DNA of 64,000 bases from Hydromonas sp. (GCA_017495165.1 JAFEII010000002.1:62001-126000), one strand, 5' to 3'. Counted from the stretch's first letter, positions 18,454 to 28,091 are shown. Notes: a model not told the origin generated them from the sequence alone. Program-made: numbers and translations.

Positions 18454-21312
18454 TTACGCAGTAGGCAAGCCATTCAATTGATTGCGCAACTTATCGAGTG
18501 TGCCCTCAAACTCCGCCAACCGCTTACGCTCTTGCTCAATCACCGCTGGTGGTGCTTTGGCGACAAATGCTTCGTTGCCCAGTTTGCCATTGGCTTTGGC
18601 GATTTCGTTTTCTAAACGGGTGATTTCTTTGGTGAGGCGTTCGCGTTCGGCTTTGACGTCAATCTCAACTTTGAGCATCATTTCGACTGCGCCGACGACT
18701 TGCACGGGTGCGCCTGCGGCTTGCGGTAGGGTTTCGACGACGCTGACATCGGCCAGTTTGGCCAATGTTTTTAGATACGGTGCAAATGCGTTGAGTTTGG
18801 CGTGTTGCGCGGCGGGGGCGGCGATGAACAGTGGGGCGCGGGTGGATGGCGCGAGGCTCATTTCGCCGCGCAAGGTGCGGCATGAGTCGACGAGATTTTG
18901 TAACTCAAGCATCCATGCGTCGGCGGCTGCGTCGATTTTGTTTAAGTCGGCGACAGGATATGCCGCGAGCATGATGGACTCAGTGGTTTTCACTCCTGCC
19001 AATGGCGCAACCGCTTGCCATAACTCTTCCGTGATGTACGGCATGATGGGGTGCGTGAGGCGCAAGGTGGCTTCTAATACGCGCAGTAAGGTGCGGCGGG
19101 TGGCGCGTTTTTGGGCGTCGTTGCCGTTTTGCAAAGCGACTTTGGCCAATTCAACGTACCAATCGCAGTACTGATTCCAAATAAATTGATACAAATGCTG
19201 CGCAATTAAATCAAAGCGGAAATCAGGAAACTGCTTGGCAACTTCTAATTCCACGCGCTGCAATTCGTTAATTATCCACAAATCAACGGGTGAATATTCA
19301 AGCTGCGCATTTGCATCCACGCCGCAGTCTTGCCCCTCACAATTCATCAACACAAACCGCGTGGCGTTCCAAATTTTGTTACAAAAATTGCGGTAACCTT
19401 CGCAGCGCTTTGAGTCAAAGTTAATGCTGCGCCCGTGCGTGGCAAGGGCGGCAAACGTAAAGCGCAACGCATCTGCGCCGTAAGCGGGAATGCCGTCTGG
19501 GAATTCTTTGCTGGTTGCTTTGCGCACCGCAGGCGCGGTTTCGGGTTTGCGCAGGCCTGAGGCACGTTTGTCCAGTAGTTCGGGCAGGGCAATGCCGTCG
19601 ATTAAATCAACAGGGTCAAGCACATTGCCCTCAGATTTACTCATTTTTTTGCCATCCGCGTCGCGGATTAAGCCGTGTACGTAGACGGAGGCAAAAGGGA
19701 TTTTGCCGGTAAAGTACTTGGTCATCATGACCATCCGCGCGACCCAAAAGAAAATAATGTCGTAACCTGTCACCAATACAGACGACGGTAAAAAGTGGTT
19801 TAAATCAGCATTTTGTTTGTCCAAAGACGCGTCGCCCGTCCAGCCCAATGACGAAAACGGCACAAGTGCAGAGCTGAACCACGTGTCCAATACGTCATCA
19901 TCGCGGCGTAAGCTGCCTGTGTAGCCCGCTGCTGCTGCTTTAACCGTTGCATCGTCTAACGTACGCGCCACAAACACCTGCCCGTCATCCGCATACCACG
20001 CAGGAATTTGATGTCCCCACCACAACTGGCGCGAAATGCACCAGTCTTGAATATTATTGAGCCATTGGTTGTACGTGCTGTTCCAATTCTCAGGTACGAG
20101 TTTAATCTCGCCGTCATTCACCGCCGCCAGCGCAGGTTCAACAATCAAGGCCTTGCCTTTGCCCGTCAAATCCATAAACCATTGGTCGGTCAACATCGGC
20201 TCAATCACCGTGCCCGTGCGGTCAGATTTGGGTTGCTGTAATTTGTGCGGTTGCACGCTGATGAGCAAATCACCCAAATCGGCCACCACTTGTTTGCGCG
20301 CCACAAAACGGTCAAGGCCGCGATACGCCAGCGGCGCGGCATCGCTAATCGTTGCGTCAAGGTTCAAAATGCTTAAATGACCCAAGTTGTGGCGTTGCCC
20401 CACCGCGTAATCATTAAAATCATGCGCAGGCGTGATTTTAACCACGCCCGTGCCAAATGCCTTATCAACATATTCGTCCGCAATAATTGGAATCGTGCGC
20501 TGGCACAGCGGCACATGCACATGTTTGCCCACCAGCGCAATGTAACGCGCATCTTCAGGGTGAATGCACAGCGCCAAATCGCCCAGTAAGGTTTCGGGGC
20601 GCGTGGTGGCCACGGTTAAACCTGCGACGGTTTGGGTATTGCCCTCATCATCCGTAATGGTTTGCGGCCCATCCACAAACGGATACAAAATCTGCCACAT
20701 CGAGCCATCAACTTCCTCGGTCACCACTTCCAAATCAGACACCGCCGTGCCCAGCACGCAATCCCAGTTGACCAAACGTTTGCCGCGATAAATCAAGCCG
20801 TCTTCATGCAAACGGACAAACACCTCGGTCACCGCCGCGCTCATTTTGTCGTCCATCGTAAAATACTCGCGCGACCAATCAATACTTGAACCCATGCGGC
20901 GGATTTGGCTGCTGATGATGTTGCCTGATTGCTCTTTCCACGCCCACACTTTTTCGGTAAACGCTTCGCGCCCCAAGTCAAAACGGCTCACATTATTGGC
21001 CGCCAGTTGGCGCTCCACCACAATCTGCGTCGCAATCCCAGCATGGTCAGTACCGGGAATCCACGCGGTGTCTTTGCCGCTCATGCGCGCATGACGGGCG
21101 CAGGCATCCATGATGGTTTGGTTAAACGCATGCCCCATGTGCAACGTGCCTGTGACGTTGGGCGGCGGTAAAAAAATACTGTACGCGCCGCGCCCAGCCG
21201 TCACCTCTGATTTGGCGTATCCGCTGTTTTCCCAATGCGCCCGCCAGTGGTTTTCAAGCTCGGCTGGGTTAAATGATTTGTCTAAGCTGTCTAAAATGGG
21301 GGTTGTGCTCAT
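18454..21312 (-). CDS. valS: Valyl-tRNA synthetase
   Basis: A 952-residue class I synthetase charging tRNA-Val. Landmarks: the HIGH-type motif in [16 protein letters not shown] near residue 55, an editing domain with [10 protein letters not shown], the KMSKSEGNV motif near residue 560, and a C-terminal coiled coil ([21 protein letters not shown] is its core in shortened form) that ends LRNQLNGL. Length is normal. It stands as a single gene between the AT-rich Septu-like island and a LysR gene. Confidence 0.97.
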   Translation of the reverse strand: MSTTPILDSLDKSFNPAELENHWRAHWENSGYAKSEVTAGRGAYSIFLPPPNVTGTLHMGHAFNQTIMDACARHARMSGKDTAWIPGTDHAGIATQIVVERQLAANNVSRFDLGREAFTEKVWAWKEQSGNIISSQIRRMGSSIDWSREYFTMDDKMSAAVTEVFVRLHEDGLIYRGKRLVNWDCVLGTAVSDLEVVTEEVDGSMWQILYPFVDGPQTITDDEGNTQTVAGLTVATTRPETLLGDLALCIHPEDARYIALVGKHVHVPLCQRTIPIIADEYVDKAFGTGVVKITPAHDFNDYAVGQRHNLGHLSILNLDATISDAAPLAYRGLDRFVARKQVVADLGDLLISVQPHKLQQPKSDRTGTVIEPMLTDQWFMDLTGKGKALIVEPALAAVNDGEIKLVPENWNSTYNQWLNNIQDWCISRQLWWGHQIPAWYADDGQVFVARTLDDATVKAAAAGYTGSLRRDDDVLDTWFSSALVPFSSLGWTGDASLDKQNADLNHFLPSSVLVTGYDIIFFWVARMVMMTKYFTGKIPFASVYVHGLIRDADGKKMSKSEGNVLDPVDLIDGIALPELLDKRASGLRKPETAPAVRKATSKEFPDGIPAYGADALRFTFAALATHGRSINFDSKRCEGYRNFCNKIWNATRFVLMNCEGQDCGVDANAQLEYSPVDLWIINELQRVELEVAKQFPDFRFDLIAQHLYQFIWNQYCDWYVELAKVALQNGNDAQKRATRRTLLRVLEATLRLTHPIMPYITEELWQAVAPLAGVKTTESIMLAAYPVADLNKIDAAADAWMLELQNLVDSCRTLRGEMSLAPSTRAPLFIAAPAAQHAKLNAFAPYLKTLAKLADVSVVETLPQAAGAPVQVVGAVEMMLKVEIDVKAERERLTKEITRLENEIAKANGKLGNEAFVAKAPPAVIEQERKRLAEFEGTLDKLRNQLNGLPTA

Positions 21313-21430
21313 GGGATTTCTTTATAAAGTGGTTGCAAAAATAAGGTAAAAACAGGGTAAAAAACAATCGCGCATTATAAAGGCTTATGTGGGTTTCGTG
21401 GGCAAAAAGCCACGCACGGCGCAGCCAAAA

Positions 21431-22333
21431 TCACAACGCAGGCCAAGTCATTTCAGTCAACTGCGTCACCCACCAATCAAGCGCCGCACCAGAGGACTCA
21501 TTGCGCCAAGCCAAAATCAACGACTCAGGCGGGCGTTTGATTTGCGTGGCAAGCGCAATCAACGCACCCGAATCAAGATACGGTTTGGCCAAAAACGTCG
21601 GCAAAAACCCATAACCCAGCCCCGCCAACTGCATCTCTAATTTAACCGCCATGTTCGGCACCGTCATGTGGTTTTGCGGCGTGGCAAACCCAACCGTGCG
21701 CGAGGGCAGGCTGCGCGCCGTGTCCGCCACCACAATCGCGGTGTGCGGGTTTAAATCATCTTGCAAAACCTCACGTTGCAGCTGCGCGAGCGGGTGCGTG
21801 GGCGCCACGCAAAACACAAACGAGATTGTCGTCAATTCACGCGTTTGAATTTGGGCGCTGTAGCTCATGGGGTGCGGCTCACCGCCCGCCACAATCACAT
21901 CGGCGCGGTCATCAATCAGCGCCTCCCAAACGCCCGTCATCACTTCGTGCGAAAATCGCAGCCGCGTGCCGCAATTGTGCTGCATAAACTGCGCAATGCT
22001 CTGCGTGAAATACGTCATGGGCAACACCGAATCAAGCGTGAAACGCAACTGTGACTCAAAGCCCGTTGCAATGCGGCTTAAGCGGTTTTCAAGCCACAAC
22101 GCATTTGAGAGTAAAATACGCCCCTCAAGGAGTAACTCGCGCCCCGCTTGCGTGGCCGTGATTTTGGGGCCGTTGCGCTCAAACAGCGCCAAACCAAGGC
22201 GCTCCTCGAGCTTGGTCACCGTGTACGAAATCGCAGACGGCACTTTAAACAGCTGCTCAGCGGCCGCAGCAAACGAGCCGTAACGGTCAATCGCATCCAT
22301 GACTTGGATGGCTTCTAAGGTAAGTTTTGTCAT
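21431..22333 (-). CDS. LysR-family transcriptional regulator
   Basis: A 300-residue regulator with the N-terminal winged helix-turn-helix (LEAIQVMDAIDRYGSFAAAA, then KVPSAISYTVTKLEERLG and LFERNG) and a periplasmic-binding-like effector domain from about residue 90. It is divergent from the pirin gene across a 110-bp gap that holds a palindrome typical of LysR sites, so pirin is the likely target. The inducer is unknown. Length is normal. Confidence 0.93.
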   Translation of the reverse strand: MTKLTLEAIQVMDAIDRYGSFAAAAEQLFKVPSAISYTVTKLEERLGLALFERNGPKITATQAGRELLLEGRILLSNALWLENRLSRIATGFESQLRFTLDSVLPMTYFTQSIAQFMQHNCGTRLRFSHEVMTGVWEALIDDRADVIVAGGEPHPMSYSAQIQTRELTTISFVFCVAPTHPLAQLQREVLQDDLNPHTAIVVADTARSLPSRTVGFATPQNHMTVPNMAVKLEMQLAGLGYGFLPTFLAKPYLDSGALIALATQIKRPPESLILAWRNESSGAALDWWVTQLTEMTWPAL

Positions 22334-22395
22334 AGGTTCAGTTTTTTTGATGATGGTAAACGTTTTAATTCGGGGTAATAGATAGAATTATTTTG

Positions 22396-22424
22396 TATAA
22401 TAGCGACATTGTAATTCTTACAAT
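22396..22424 (+). promoter_or_regulatory. TATAAT box and LysR-type operator before pirin
   Basis: TATAAT at 22396-22401 is followed at 22408-22424 by the perfect palindrome attgtaa, ttc, ttacaat. This contains the T-N11-A pattern of LysR binding sites. It lies between the divergent LysR gene and pirin, 20 bp before the pirin ATG. No good -35 is seen, in keeping with an activator-dependent promoter. Confidence 0.6.
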
Positions 22425-22443
22425 CAATTTTTTTGAGGTAAAT

Positions 22444-23283
22444 ATGAAGCATTCACTAAAAATAACCGCGCATTCAGCAAAAGTAGGCGCTGACTTGGTG
22501 GTGTTGCGCGGCTTGCCCAACTCGCAGTTTGAATCGATTGGGCCATTTGTTTTCCTAGACCATTTTGGCCCCATGCCGCATTTTACGGGCGGGCCGGGCG
22601 CACACCCGCATGCGGGGATTGAAGTGATTACGTGGCTGTTTGAAGGCGCAAATGAGCACCGTGATTCGCTGGGCAATCAATGCGCCGTCACATCGGGCGG
22701 AGCACAATGGCTTAAGTCAGGGCGCGGCGCACTGCACGCTGAGACGTTTTTGAGCAGCGCCCCCATCACGCACGGTTTGCAATTATGGACGCGCATGTCG
22801 CTCAAAACCCAAGAAGACGCGCCCGATTACCGTGGTTTTCAAGCCGAACAAATCCCCGATTGGTCAGACGAGTGCGCGCATTATCGGTTGCTGATTGGGC
22901 AAATGGGCGCGCAGACTGGGCCGCTCGTGTTGAGTATTGAAGGCTTGGCGCTGCGGGTGACATTGACAGCGGGCGCTCACGTAAAAATCCCCGTCAATGG
23001 CGCGCATCAATTGGGCATGTATGGCTTGAGCGGCGCGGTGCGCAGCGAAGGGCAAGAGATTGGCCGCGCAGATTTGATGCGCTTTGCCGACGGCACAACC
23101 GTGATTGAACTGCGCAACGAGGCGCAAGAATCGGCCGATGTGGTGATTTTGGGCGGCTTGCCCGCACCGCAGCCGCTCGTGTTTCATGGGCCATTTGTGT
23201 TTGAAAGCCGTGAGCGGATTGAGCAAGCCATGCACGACTACTCAAATGGCAGTATGGGGCAGCTCGAAGGCGTGCCTTTTTAA
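22444..23283 (+). CDS. Pirin-family protein
   Basis: A 279-residue bicupin of the pirin family. The N-terminal cupin shows GPFVFLDHFGP and PHPHAGIEVITWL-type residues (here GAHPHAGIEVITW), with the metal-binding His of HPHAG, and HRDSLGN. The C-terminal cupin ends in GPFVFESRERIEQA. Some pirins have quercetinase activity and others bind regulators. The start at 22444 follows a ttgaggt site and gives the usual N-terminus. Probably controlled by the divergent LysR gene. Confidence 0.92.
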   Translation: MKHSLKITAHSAKVGADLVVLRGLPNSQFESIGPFVFLDHFGPMPHFTGGPGAHPHAGIEVITWLFEGANEHRDSLGNQCAVTSGGAQWLKSGRGALHAETFLSSAPITHGLQLWTRMSLKTQEDAPDYRGFQAEQIPDWSDECAHYRLLIGQMGAQTGPLVLSIEGLALRVTLTAGAHVKIPVNGAHQLGMYGLSGAVRSEGQEIGRADLMRFADGTTVIELRNEAQESADVVILGGLPAPQPLVFHGPFVFESRERIEQAMHDYSNGSMGQLEGVPF

Positions 23284-23376
23284 GGATGCAAATTTTTAAT
23301 CGCGATTTGCAACTGCAATTACAATTGCAATTTTAATTGTTCATCGCATCAACCAAATTTTTAATTTAGGAATTAT

Positions 23377-24366
23377 ATGAAAACCACTTTTACTAAAATC
23401 GCACTATCGGCCAGCATTGCCGTGGCTTTGGTCAGCCCAAACGCTCAAGCCCAAGAACCAATTTGGGACGGCAACACCGTTGTCCTTCAATCTGAAAAGC
23501 TCAACGACAACGTGTTTGCCGTTTATCCAACCAACGCCGCAGAATTGGGCAAAAAAGGTGGCGCAGCGGCCACCAGCGGCGGCTTTATTGTGGGAGACAA
23601 AGGCGTGCTGATGATTGAAACCATGCTCAATCAGCGCCTCAACAAACAAGCGCAAGACTTAATTGCCGCGCAAACCAAAAAACCAATTATCTACGCCGTC
23701 AACACCAGCGCGCACGGCGACCATTCATACGGCAATATGTATTTGCCAAAAGGCGTCAAAATCATTCAACACGCCAACACCAGCGCGTATATTGGCGCGC
23801 ACTTTAAAGCCGACACAGATTTTATGCTGCAAAACTTCGGCAAAGGGCGCGGCATTGAACAAATCAAACCCACGCCAGCCGATATTTTGGTTGGCACAAA
23901 CAGCACGGTCACGATTGACTTGGGCAACAAAAAAGTTGACATCATGGACTTTGGCTTCGCCCAAACTGGCGGCGACTTAATGGTCTGGGATGCCGCCGAT
24001 AAAGTCATGTGGACAGGCAACGCCATCATCACCAACAAACCCGCATTGCCGTGGTTACTTGATGGTCATTTGATCGAAACGCTTGAAACCTTCAAAAAAA
24101 TCTACGCGTTTTTGCCCGCAGATGCGCGTATTGTGCCGGGACACGGCGTGGTCATGGGGCGCGAGGACATCAAATGGCACATTGATTATTTGACCACCAT
24201 CAAAACCCAAGTCGCCGACGCCATCGCCCAAGGCCTAACGCTTGAGCAAACCGTTGAAAAAGTCAAAATGCCAGAATATCGCGGCTATGTTTTGTTTGAC
24301 TGGGTACACCCAAAACTCAACGTCCCAGCGGCATACAAAGATTTAACCAAACCTGCGGTTAAATAA
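23377..24366 (+). CDS. Periplasmic metallo-beta-lactamase-fold protein with altered metal site
   Basis: A 329-residue protein with a clear signal peptide (cleavage likely after NAQAQ). It has the MBL fold: GGFIVGDKGVLMIETML, the metal loop NTSAHGDHSYGN, AQTGGDLMVW and IVPGHGVVM. In standard members the first loop is HxHxDH, but here the first His is Ser, and the later Ala-His-Thr-x-Gly-Asp is Ala-Gln-Thr-Gly-Gly-Asp. Two zinc ligands therefore look lost while DH and the last GHG remain. It may bind one metal or have another role. It is a single gene after pirin. Confidence 0.85.
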   Translation: MKTTFTKIALSASIAVALVSPNAQAQEPIWDGNTVVLQSEKLNDNVFAVYPTNAAELGKKGGAAATSGGFIVGDKGVLMIETMLNQRLNKQAQDLIAAQTKKPIIYAVNTSAHGDHSYGNMYLPKGVKIIQHANTSAYIGAHFKADTDFMLQNFGKGRGIEQIKPTPADILVGTNSTVTIDLGNKKVDIMDFGFAQTGGDLMVWDAADKVMWTGNAIITNKPALPWLLDGHLIETLETFKKIYAFLPADARIVPGHGVVMGREDIKWHIDYLTTIKTQVADAIAQGLTLEQTVEKVKMPEYRGYVLFDWVHPKLNVPAAYKDLTKPAVK

Positions 24367-24510
24367 TCCGCCATCATTGAATCCAAGTAAAATGGCGCGG
24401 TTTTAAACCGCACCGTTTTTAAACCACACCATGAGGGTTTTGCATAACCAACCAACTCAGCCGCCCCTACTCTTGGAGGCTGAAAATGCGGATTTTTCAT
24501 GTTTTTACCT

Positions 24511-24541
24511 AAAATATGTTCGGGTTTTCCGAACATATTTT
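24511..24541. repeat. Perfect 13-bp-arm hairpin before the FMN reductase
   Basis: aaaatatgttcgg, loop gtttt, then ccgaacatatttt. It lies 145 bp after the MBL gene and 80 bp before the FMN reductase start. The even A and T runs would allow termination on both strands, or it could be an operator. It contains a sequence that is its own reverse complement over a long span, unusual for a chance match. Confidence 0.7.
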
Positions 24542-24548
24542 GTCGAAT

Positions 24549-24585
24549 CGCAACAAAGTAGGTTTTTACTTTATTGCGCAAAGGT
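24549..24585. repeat. Dispersed hairpin repeat, copy A
   Basis: caacaaagtaggtttttact followed by ttattgcgcaaaggt. The same unit with a few base changes recurs at 49499-49535 (acaacaacgtaggttttgac then tttgttgtgcaacggt). Both can fold as caacaaagt/actttattg stems and both lie shortly before a gene start. This points to a repeat family in the genome. Confidence 0.65.
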
Positions 24586-24622
24586 CTCACCGTTTTTAAT
24601 TTTATTCATTTTAGGAGCCATC

Positions 24623-25150
24623 ATGCACGTATTAGCCTTCGCCGCCAGCAGCAGCACACAATCAATCAACAAAAAACTTGTCACTTACGCCACCACTTTG
24701 ATTCAAGGCGCAACCACCGAAGTTGTCGATTTAAACGATTATGAGTTGCCACTTTTTAGTCAAGACCGCGAAGCCGAACTTGGCCACCCAGAACGCGCCC
24801 AAGCCTTTATGGCCAAAATCGCCGCCGCCGACGCATTATTGATCTCGTTCGCCGAACACAACGGCGCATACACCGCCGCCTACAAAAACCTGTTTGACTG
24901 GTGCTCACGCATCGACCAGAAAGTATTCCAAGGCAAAGCCGTCGCCATGCTGTCCACCTCACCGGGTCCTGCAGGCGCAGGCAACGTACTCAACACCGCC
25001 ACCGGTTCAGCGCCATATTTTAACGGCGTGCTAAAAGCCAGCTTGTCCGTACCATCGTTTTACGACAACTTTGACGTCGAACAAAACGCCCTCAAAAACC
25101 CAGAAATACAAACACAACTGCAAACCTTGCTGGATGTGTTGGTGGGGTAA
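24623..25150 (+). CDS. NADPH-dependent FMN reductase
   Basis: A 175-residue flavodoxin-fold reductase. It begins MHVLAFAASSSTQSINKKLV, where the SSSTQSINK loop binds the FMN phosphate, and later shows ISFAEHNGAYTAAYKNLFDW and STSPGPAGA, typical of the YieF/ChrR/ArsH-like NADPH:FMN reductases. The start at 24623 has taggag upstream. It would reduce flavin or quinones in the cytoplasm. It is a single gene; the substrate is unknown. Confidence 0.88.
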   Translation: MHVLAFAASSSTQSINKKLVTYATTLIQGATTEVVDLNDYELPLFSQDREAELGHPERAQAFMAKIAAADALLISFAEHNGAYTAAYKNLFDWCSRIDQKVFQGKAVAMLSTSPGPAGAGNVLNTATGSAPYFNGVLKASLSVPSFYDNFDVEQNALKNPEIQTQLQTLLDVLVG

Positions 25151-25287
25151 ATCCAACCGTCAATATTCAGCTGCAAAAATTGCGTTAAAAAATGCCGAAG
25201 CCTTTAAAATAGGCGCTTCGGCATTTTGATATGGGTAGGGTGGATTCGCACAGCAATCCACCTTTTGTGTGTGATAATTCTCCGCCG

Positions 25288-25373
25288 CGTAGCCTGCCAT
25301 GAGCGCAGCGAATCGCAGGGCTTGCCGCCGTTTGCGACCTGCGATTCGCAAAAATCGCTCATGGCAGGCTACG
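25288..25373. repeat. Large imperfect hairpin upstream of the KAP NTPase gene
   Basis: The outer arms are cgtagcctgccatgagcg (25288-25305) and its exact reverse complement (25356-25373), and the inner arms pair gcgaatcgcag with ctgcgattcgc. The first 39 bases (25288-25326) occur again without change at 62850-62888. This is a repeat module of the genome, placed 50 bp before the NTPase gene. Confidence 0.9.
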
Positions 25374-25423
25374 TGTGCGGGGTACGCAGTGAGTGTGAAT
25401 ATTTTGAAAAAACAAGGATTAGT

Positions 25424-27292
25424 ATGAGCAATAAACCAGCAGAACAATATTTATCAGATTACTTCGACTTGGATATGTCGCCACACTATGCTGTAATGCT
25501 TACTGGTGCATGGGGTTCAGGGAAAACACATTTTATTGAGAAAGTTTGCGATGAGCACAAAGATAGAAAAATACACTATATTAGCCTGTACGGATTAAGC
25601 GCCACGTCTGAAATCGATGATTTAATTTATGCACAACTTCACCCTATACTCGCAAATAAGCACGTCAAATTTGTGGGGAAACTGGCAACGATGACGTTGA
25701 AGTTAGGTGGGATTATAGATTTAAATGGGGACGGTAAAAGTGACGTTGATGCTAGCCTAAGCCCTAAAATAGATTTGTCCTCCATTATGAATGCGGACGG
25801 AAACCCCAAAACCATTTTTGTTTTTGATGATTTTGAGCGTTGCGGAATTGAGGCTAAAGTACTGCTTGGATACATCAATTATTATGTAGAACATGTCGGT
25901 GCTAAAGTTGTGATTTTATCTAACCCTGAAAAAATTGAAGATGAGAACTTTCAAACGCTCAAAGAAAAAGTTATTGGCCAATCTATTGAAGTTCAGATGG
26001 ATGTTGATTCGGCACTTACAGAGTTTATTGGTCTTTTTGCTGAAAACCGTTTTGGACAAGTATTACTCGACAATGAAATTTTAATAAAAGAAACATTTAA
26101 TTCAGCCAACTATAAAAACCTTAGAAATTTGCGTACTTCATTTATCGCACTTCAACGTCTTTACAACGCTTTGCCACAAAAAGCCAAGGATAGTGATAAA
26201 TATTGCGAAGAGCTTTTGACGTTAGCACTCCCTTTGAGTTTGGAAATGTCGTCAGGTCAAGATATTGAAATGTTATTGGACTATTGGTCTTCGGTGATGG
26301 TCGCGGATGAGAAAGAGGAGTTATCCAAAATTCGTAACAAATATCCCAAAGTTCGGTGGGCACAGATTTCTGAGCCTGAGCGGCTAATTTTACAAAATTT
26401 TTTAAAAAAAGGCTTTATTGACCAACCATTTCTGGAACAAGTGGCTCTTGCCAGTCATGTATTTTTAGAAGACAACACGCCTGATTGGATGAGGTTGTGT
26501 AATGTTTTTTACATAGACCAAGCTGCCTTTGATACTGCCAAAAAAAATGTCATTGACCAATTATCAAATCATGAGTTTACAGATATGGCTCAGGTGTTGC
26601 TAATCTACGGCACTTTAATGAATTTTTCAGAGGAGGGGTTATTTTCTGAAAAAACCTCAGATGAACTCGTCGGGGAAGCAAAACAATATATTGAGTTTGT
26701 AGAAAAAAATAACCTTGACGAATATGCAAAGTTTATAGGTAAAACACATCATTATTTTGGGTTCTTTGATGGTTTTGGTGGCTTTGGCGTGCCAAACTCA
26801 GAGGGACGAAAACAATTATCTTCGTGGCTTGAAAATAAGCAAAAGGCGTTTATTGAAAACAGTCGAGAAATGATGGCTACTGCCTTATTGCAAGAAATTA
26901 AAAATATCCCCAAGCAAGGAGACGATTTAACTGTAAAGTTTGACTTAAATGGTGAGTATCGCAATTTTGCTATTTTCTCATTGGTGAAGCCATCAGACGT
27001 TATTGGTGCATTGTCAAATTATCAAACAGCAACAGAGTGGGCTATATTTTCATATATTGTAAAAAGTCGCTTCAAATACTCGAATGTAGATTCCTATGAC
27101 CCATATTTAGTTGAGCTTGACTTTTATAAAAATTTAAACTGTTTGCTGGATATATATATTTCAAATCATCAGGGTAAAGTAACTATATTGGGTGCAAATG
27201 ATTTAAAAATGAACTTGTCGGATGTAATTGAAAAACTGAAAAATCGTGTTGCGCAAAAAGAAACCATGAAAGTTAACGTTTCCGCAGAATGA
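25424..27292 (+). CDS. KAP-family P-loop NTPase
   Basis: A 622-residue protein with the Walker A AVMLTGAWGSGKTHFIEKV near residue 30 and the Walker B KTIFVFDDFERC near residue 130, as in KAP-family P-loop NTPases. No membrane helices are evident in the NTPase domain, unlike many KAP proteins, so it looks soluble. The long C-terminal half is helical and unfamiliar. The ATG at 25424 follows acaagga; an upstream frame runs through the repeat. The gene is AT-rich, stands alone, and is bracketed by two repeat modules. KAP proteins are patchily spread and linked to mobile DNA. A defence role is possible, not shown. Confidence 0.78.
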   Translation: MSNKPAEQYLSDYFDLDMSPHYAVMLTGAWGSGKTHFIEKVCDEHKDRKIHYISLYGLSATSEIDDLIYAQLHPILANKHVKFVGKLATMTLKLGGIIDLNGDGKSDVDASLSPKIDLSSIMNADGNPKTIFVFDDFERCGIEAKVLLGYINYYVEHVGAKVVILSNPEKIEDENFQTLKEKVIGQSIEVQMDVDSALTEFIGLFAENRFGQVLLDNEILIKETFNSANYKNLRNLRTSFIALQRLYNALPQKAKDSDKYCEELLTLALPLSLEMSSGQDIEMLLDYWSSVMVADEKEELSKIRNKYPKVRWAQISEPERLILQNFLKKGFIDQPFLEQVALASHVFLEDNTPDWMRLCNVFYIDQAAFDTAKKNVIDQLSNHEFTDMAQVLLIYGTLMNFSEEGLFSEKTSDELVGEAKQYIEFVEKNNLDEYAKFIGKTHHYFGFFDGFGGFGVPNSEGRKQLSSWLENKQKAFIENSREMMATALLQEIKNIPKQGDDLTVKFDLNGEYRNFAIFSLVKPSDVIGALSNYQTATEWAIFSYIVKSRFKYSNVDSYDPYLVELDFYKNLNCLLDIYISNHQGKVTILGANDLKMNLSDVIEKLKNRVAQKETMKVNVSAE

Positions 27293-27299
27293 TTTACAG

Positions 27300-27332
27300 C
27301 CCGTAGCTCCGATTAGCGCAGCGTAATCGGAG
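27300..27332. repeat. Hairpin repeat downstream of the KAP NTPase gene
   Basis: cccgtagctccgattagcgc then agcgtaatcggag. The pair ctccgatta/taatcggag forms the stem. It recurs at 62916-62948 with two base differences. It starts 8 bp after the NTPase stop and could also end transcription. Confidence 0.85.
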
Positions 27333-27390
27333 GTTTTTAAAGTAGCAATACCGCTCATGCGTGCGATTACAAACAAAAAATCAACCCATT

Positions 27391-27417
27391 AAAAACTGGC
27401 AAACCGCCAGTTTTTTT
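27391..27417 (+). terminator. Rho-independent terminator downstream of the KAP gene
   Basis: The stem aaactggc with gccagttt and a 5-base loop, followed by a run of seven T. It lies about 100 bp after the NTPase stop and before gmhB. Confidence 0.8.
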
Positions 27418-27536
27418 GCATAAAATCATAGGCAGCTTGCCGCAAAATGAGGTAAATTGAGCGCCCGATTGCGCCATATTTACAGGCGCATGCGCCATTT
27501 TCTCACCCCAATCACCTGAACCGCGAGCCCAAAACC

Positions 27537-28091
27537 ATGGAAAACACGCACAAAAAACTCATTATCCTTAGCCGCGATGGCGTGATTAACCAAGCGGTGC
27601 GCGACATTGTCACCACGCCTGATGAATGGGTTGCGATTGAGGGCAGTTTGGCGGCGTTGGCGCGGTTGCATCAAGCGCATTTTCGCGTGGTGGTGGCGAC
27701 CAATCAACCGGGGATTATGCAGGGCAAATTGAGTATTTCGAGTTTGAATGCGATTCATCAAAAAATGCATGAGCAGGTGGAGGCGGCGGGCGGCGTGATT
27801 GAGGCGATTTTCTTTTGCCCTCACACGCCAGATGCAGGCTGTACGTGCCGCAAGCCGTCGCCAACCATGCTCAATGAGATTGCCGAGCGCTTTGATGTGC
27901 ATTTAAATGAGGTGATTTATGTGGGCGACACCATCAATGACATGCGGGCGGCGCAGGCGGCGGGCTGCCATCCGTATTTGGTGTTAACGGGGCAGGGCAG
28001 CAATACGTATGCGGCGGGTGATTTGCCCAATGATGCGCATGTGCGCCCCAATTTGGCGGCGGTGGTCAAAGAGCTTTTGGGCGGCGCGTAA
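27537..28091 (+). CDS. gmhB: D-glycero-D-manno-heptose 1,7-bisphosphate 7-phosphatase
   Basis: A 184-residue HAD phosphatase of ADP-heptose synthesis for lipopolysaccharide. In GmhB the first motif is DRDG; here it reads LSRDGVIN, so the nucleophile position appears as Ser-Arg-Asp, and VVATNQPGI is motif II. The zinc-binding segment CPHTPDAGCTCRKPSP is complete and VGDTINDMRAAQAAG is motif IV. The family is sure. The first catalytic Asp being Ser (normally FLDRDGVIN) is odd and would be expected to impair activity. Confidence 0.9.
   Translation: MENTHKKLIILSRDGVINQAVRDIVTTPDEWVAIEGSLAALARLHQAHFRVVVATNQPGIMQGKLSISSLNAIHQKMHEQVEAAGGVIEAIFFCPHTPDAGCTCRKPSPTMLNEIAERFDVHLNEVIYVGDTINDMRAAQAAGCHPYLVLTGQGSNTYAAGDLPNDAHVRPNLAAVVKELLGGA

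Noticed and set aside
24431-24622. An extended start for the FMN reductase
   Set aside because: The extension crosses two hairpins; the ATG at 24623 gives the family N-terminus and has taggag before it.
25226-25423. An N-terminal extension of 66 residues of the KAP NTPase
   Set aside because: It reads through the hairpin repeat and has no conserved start, whereas the ATG at 25424 has a good ribosome site.
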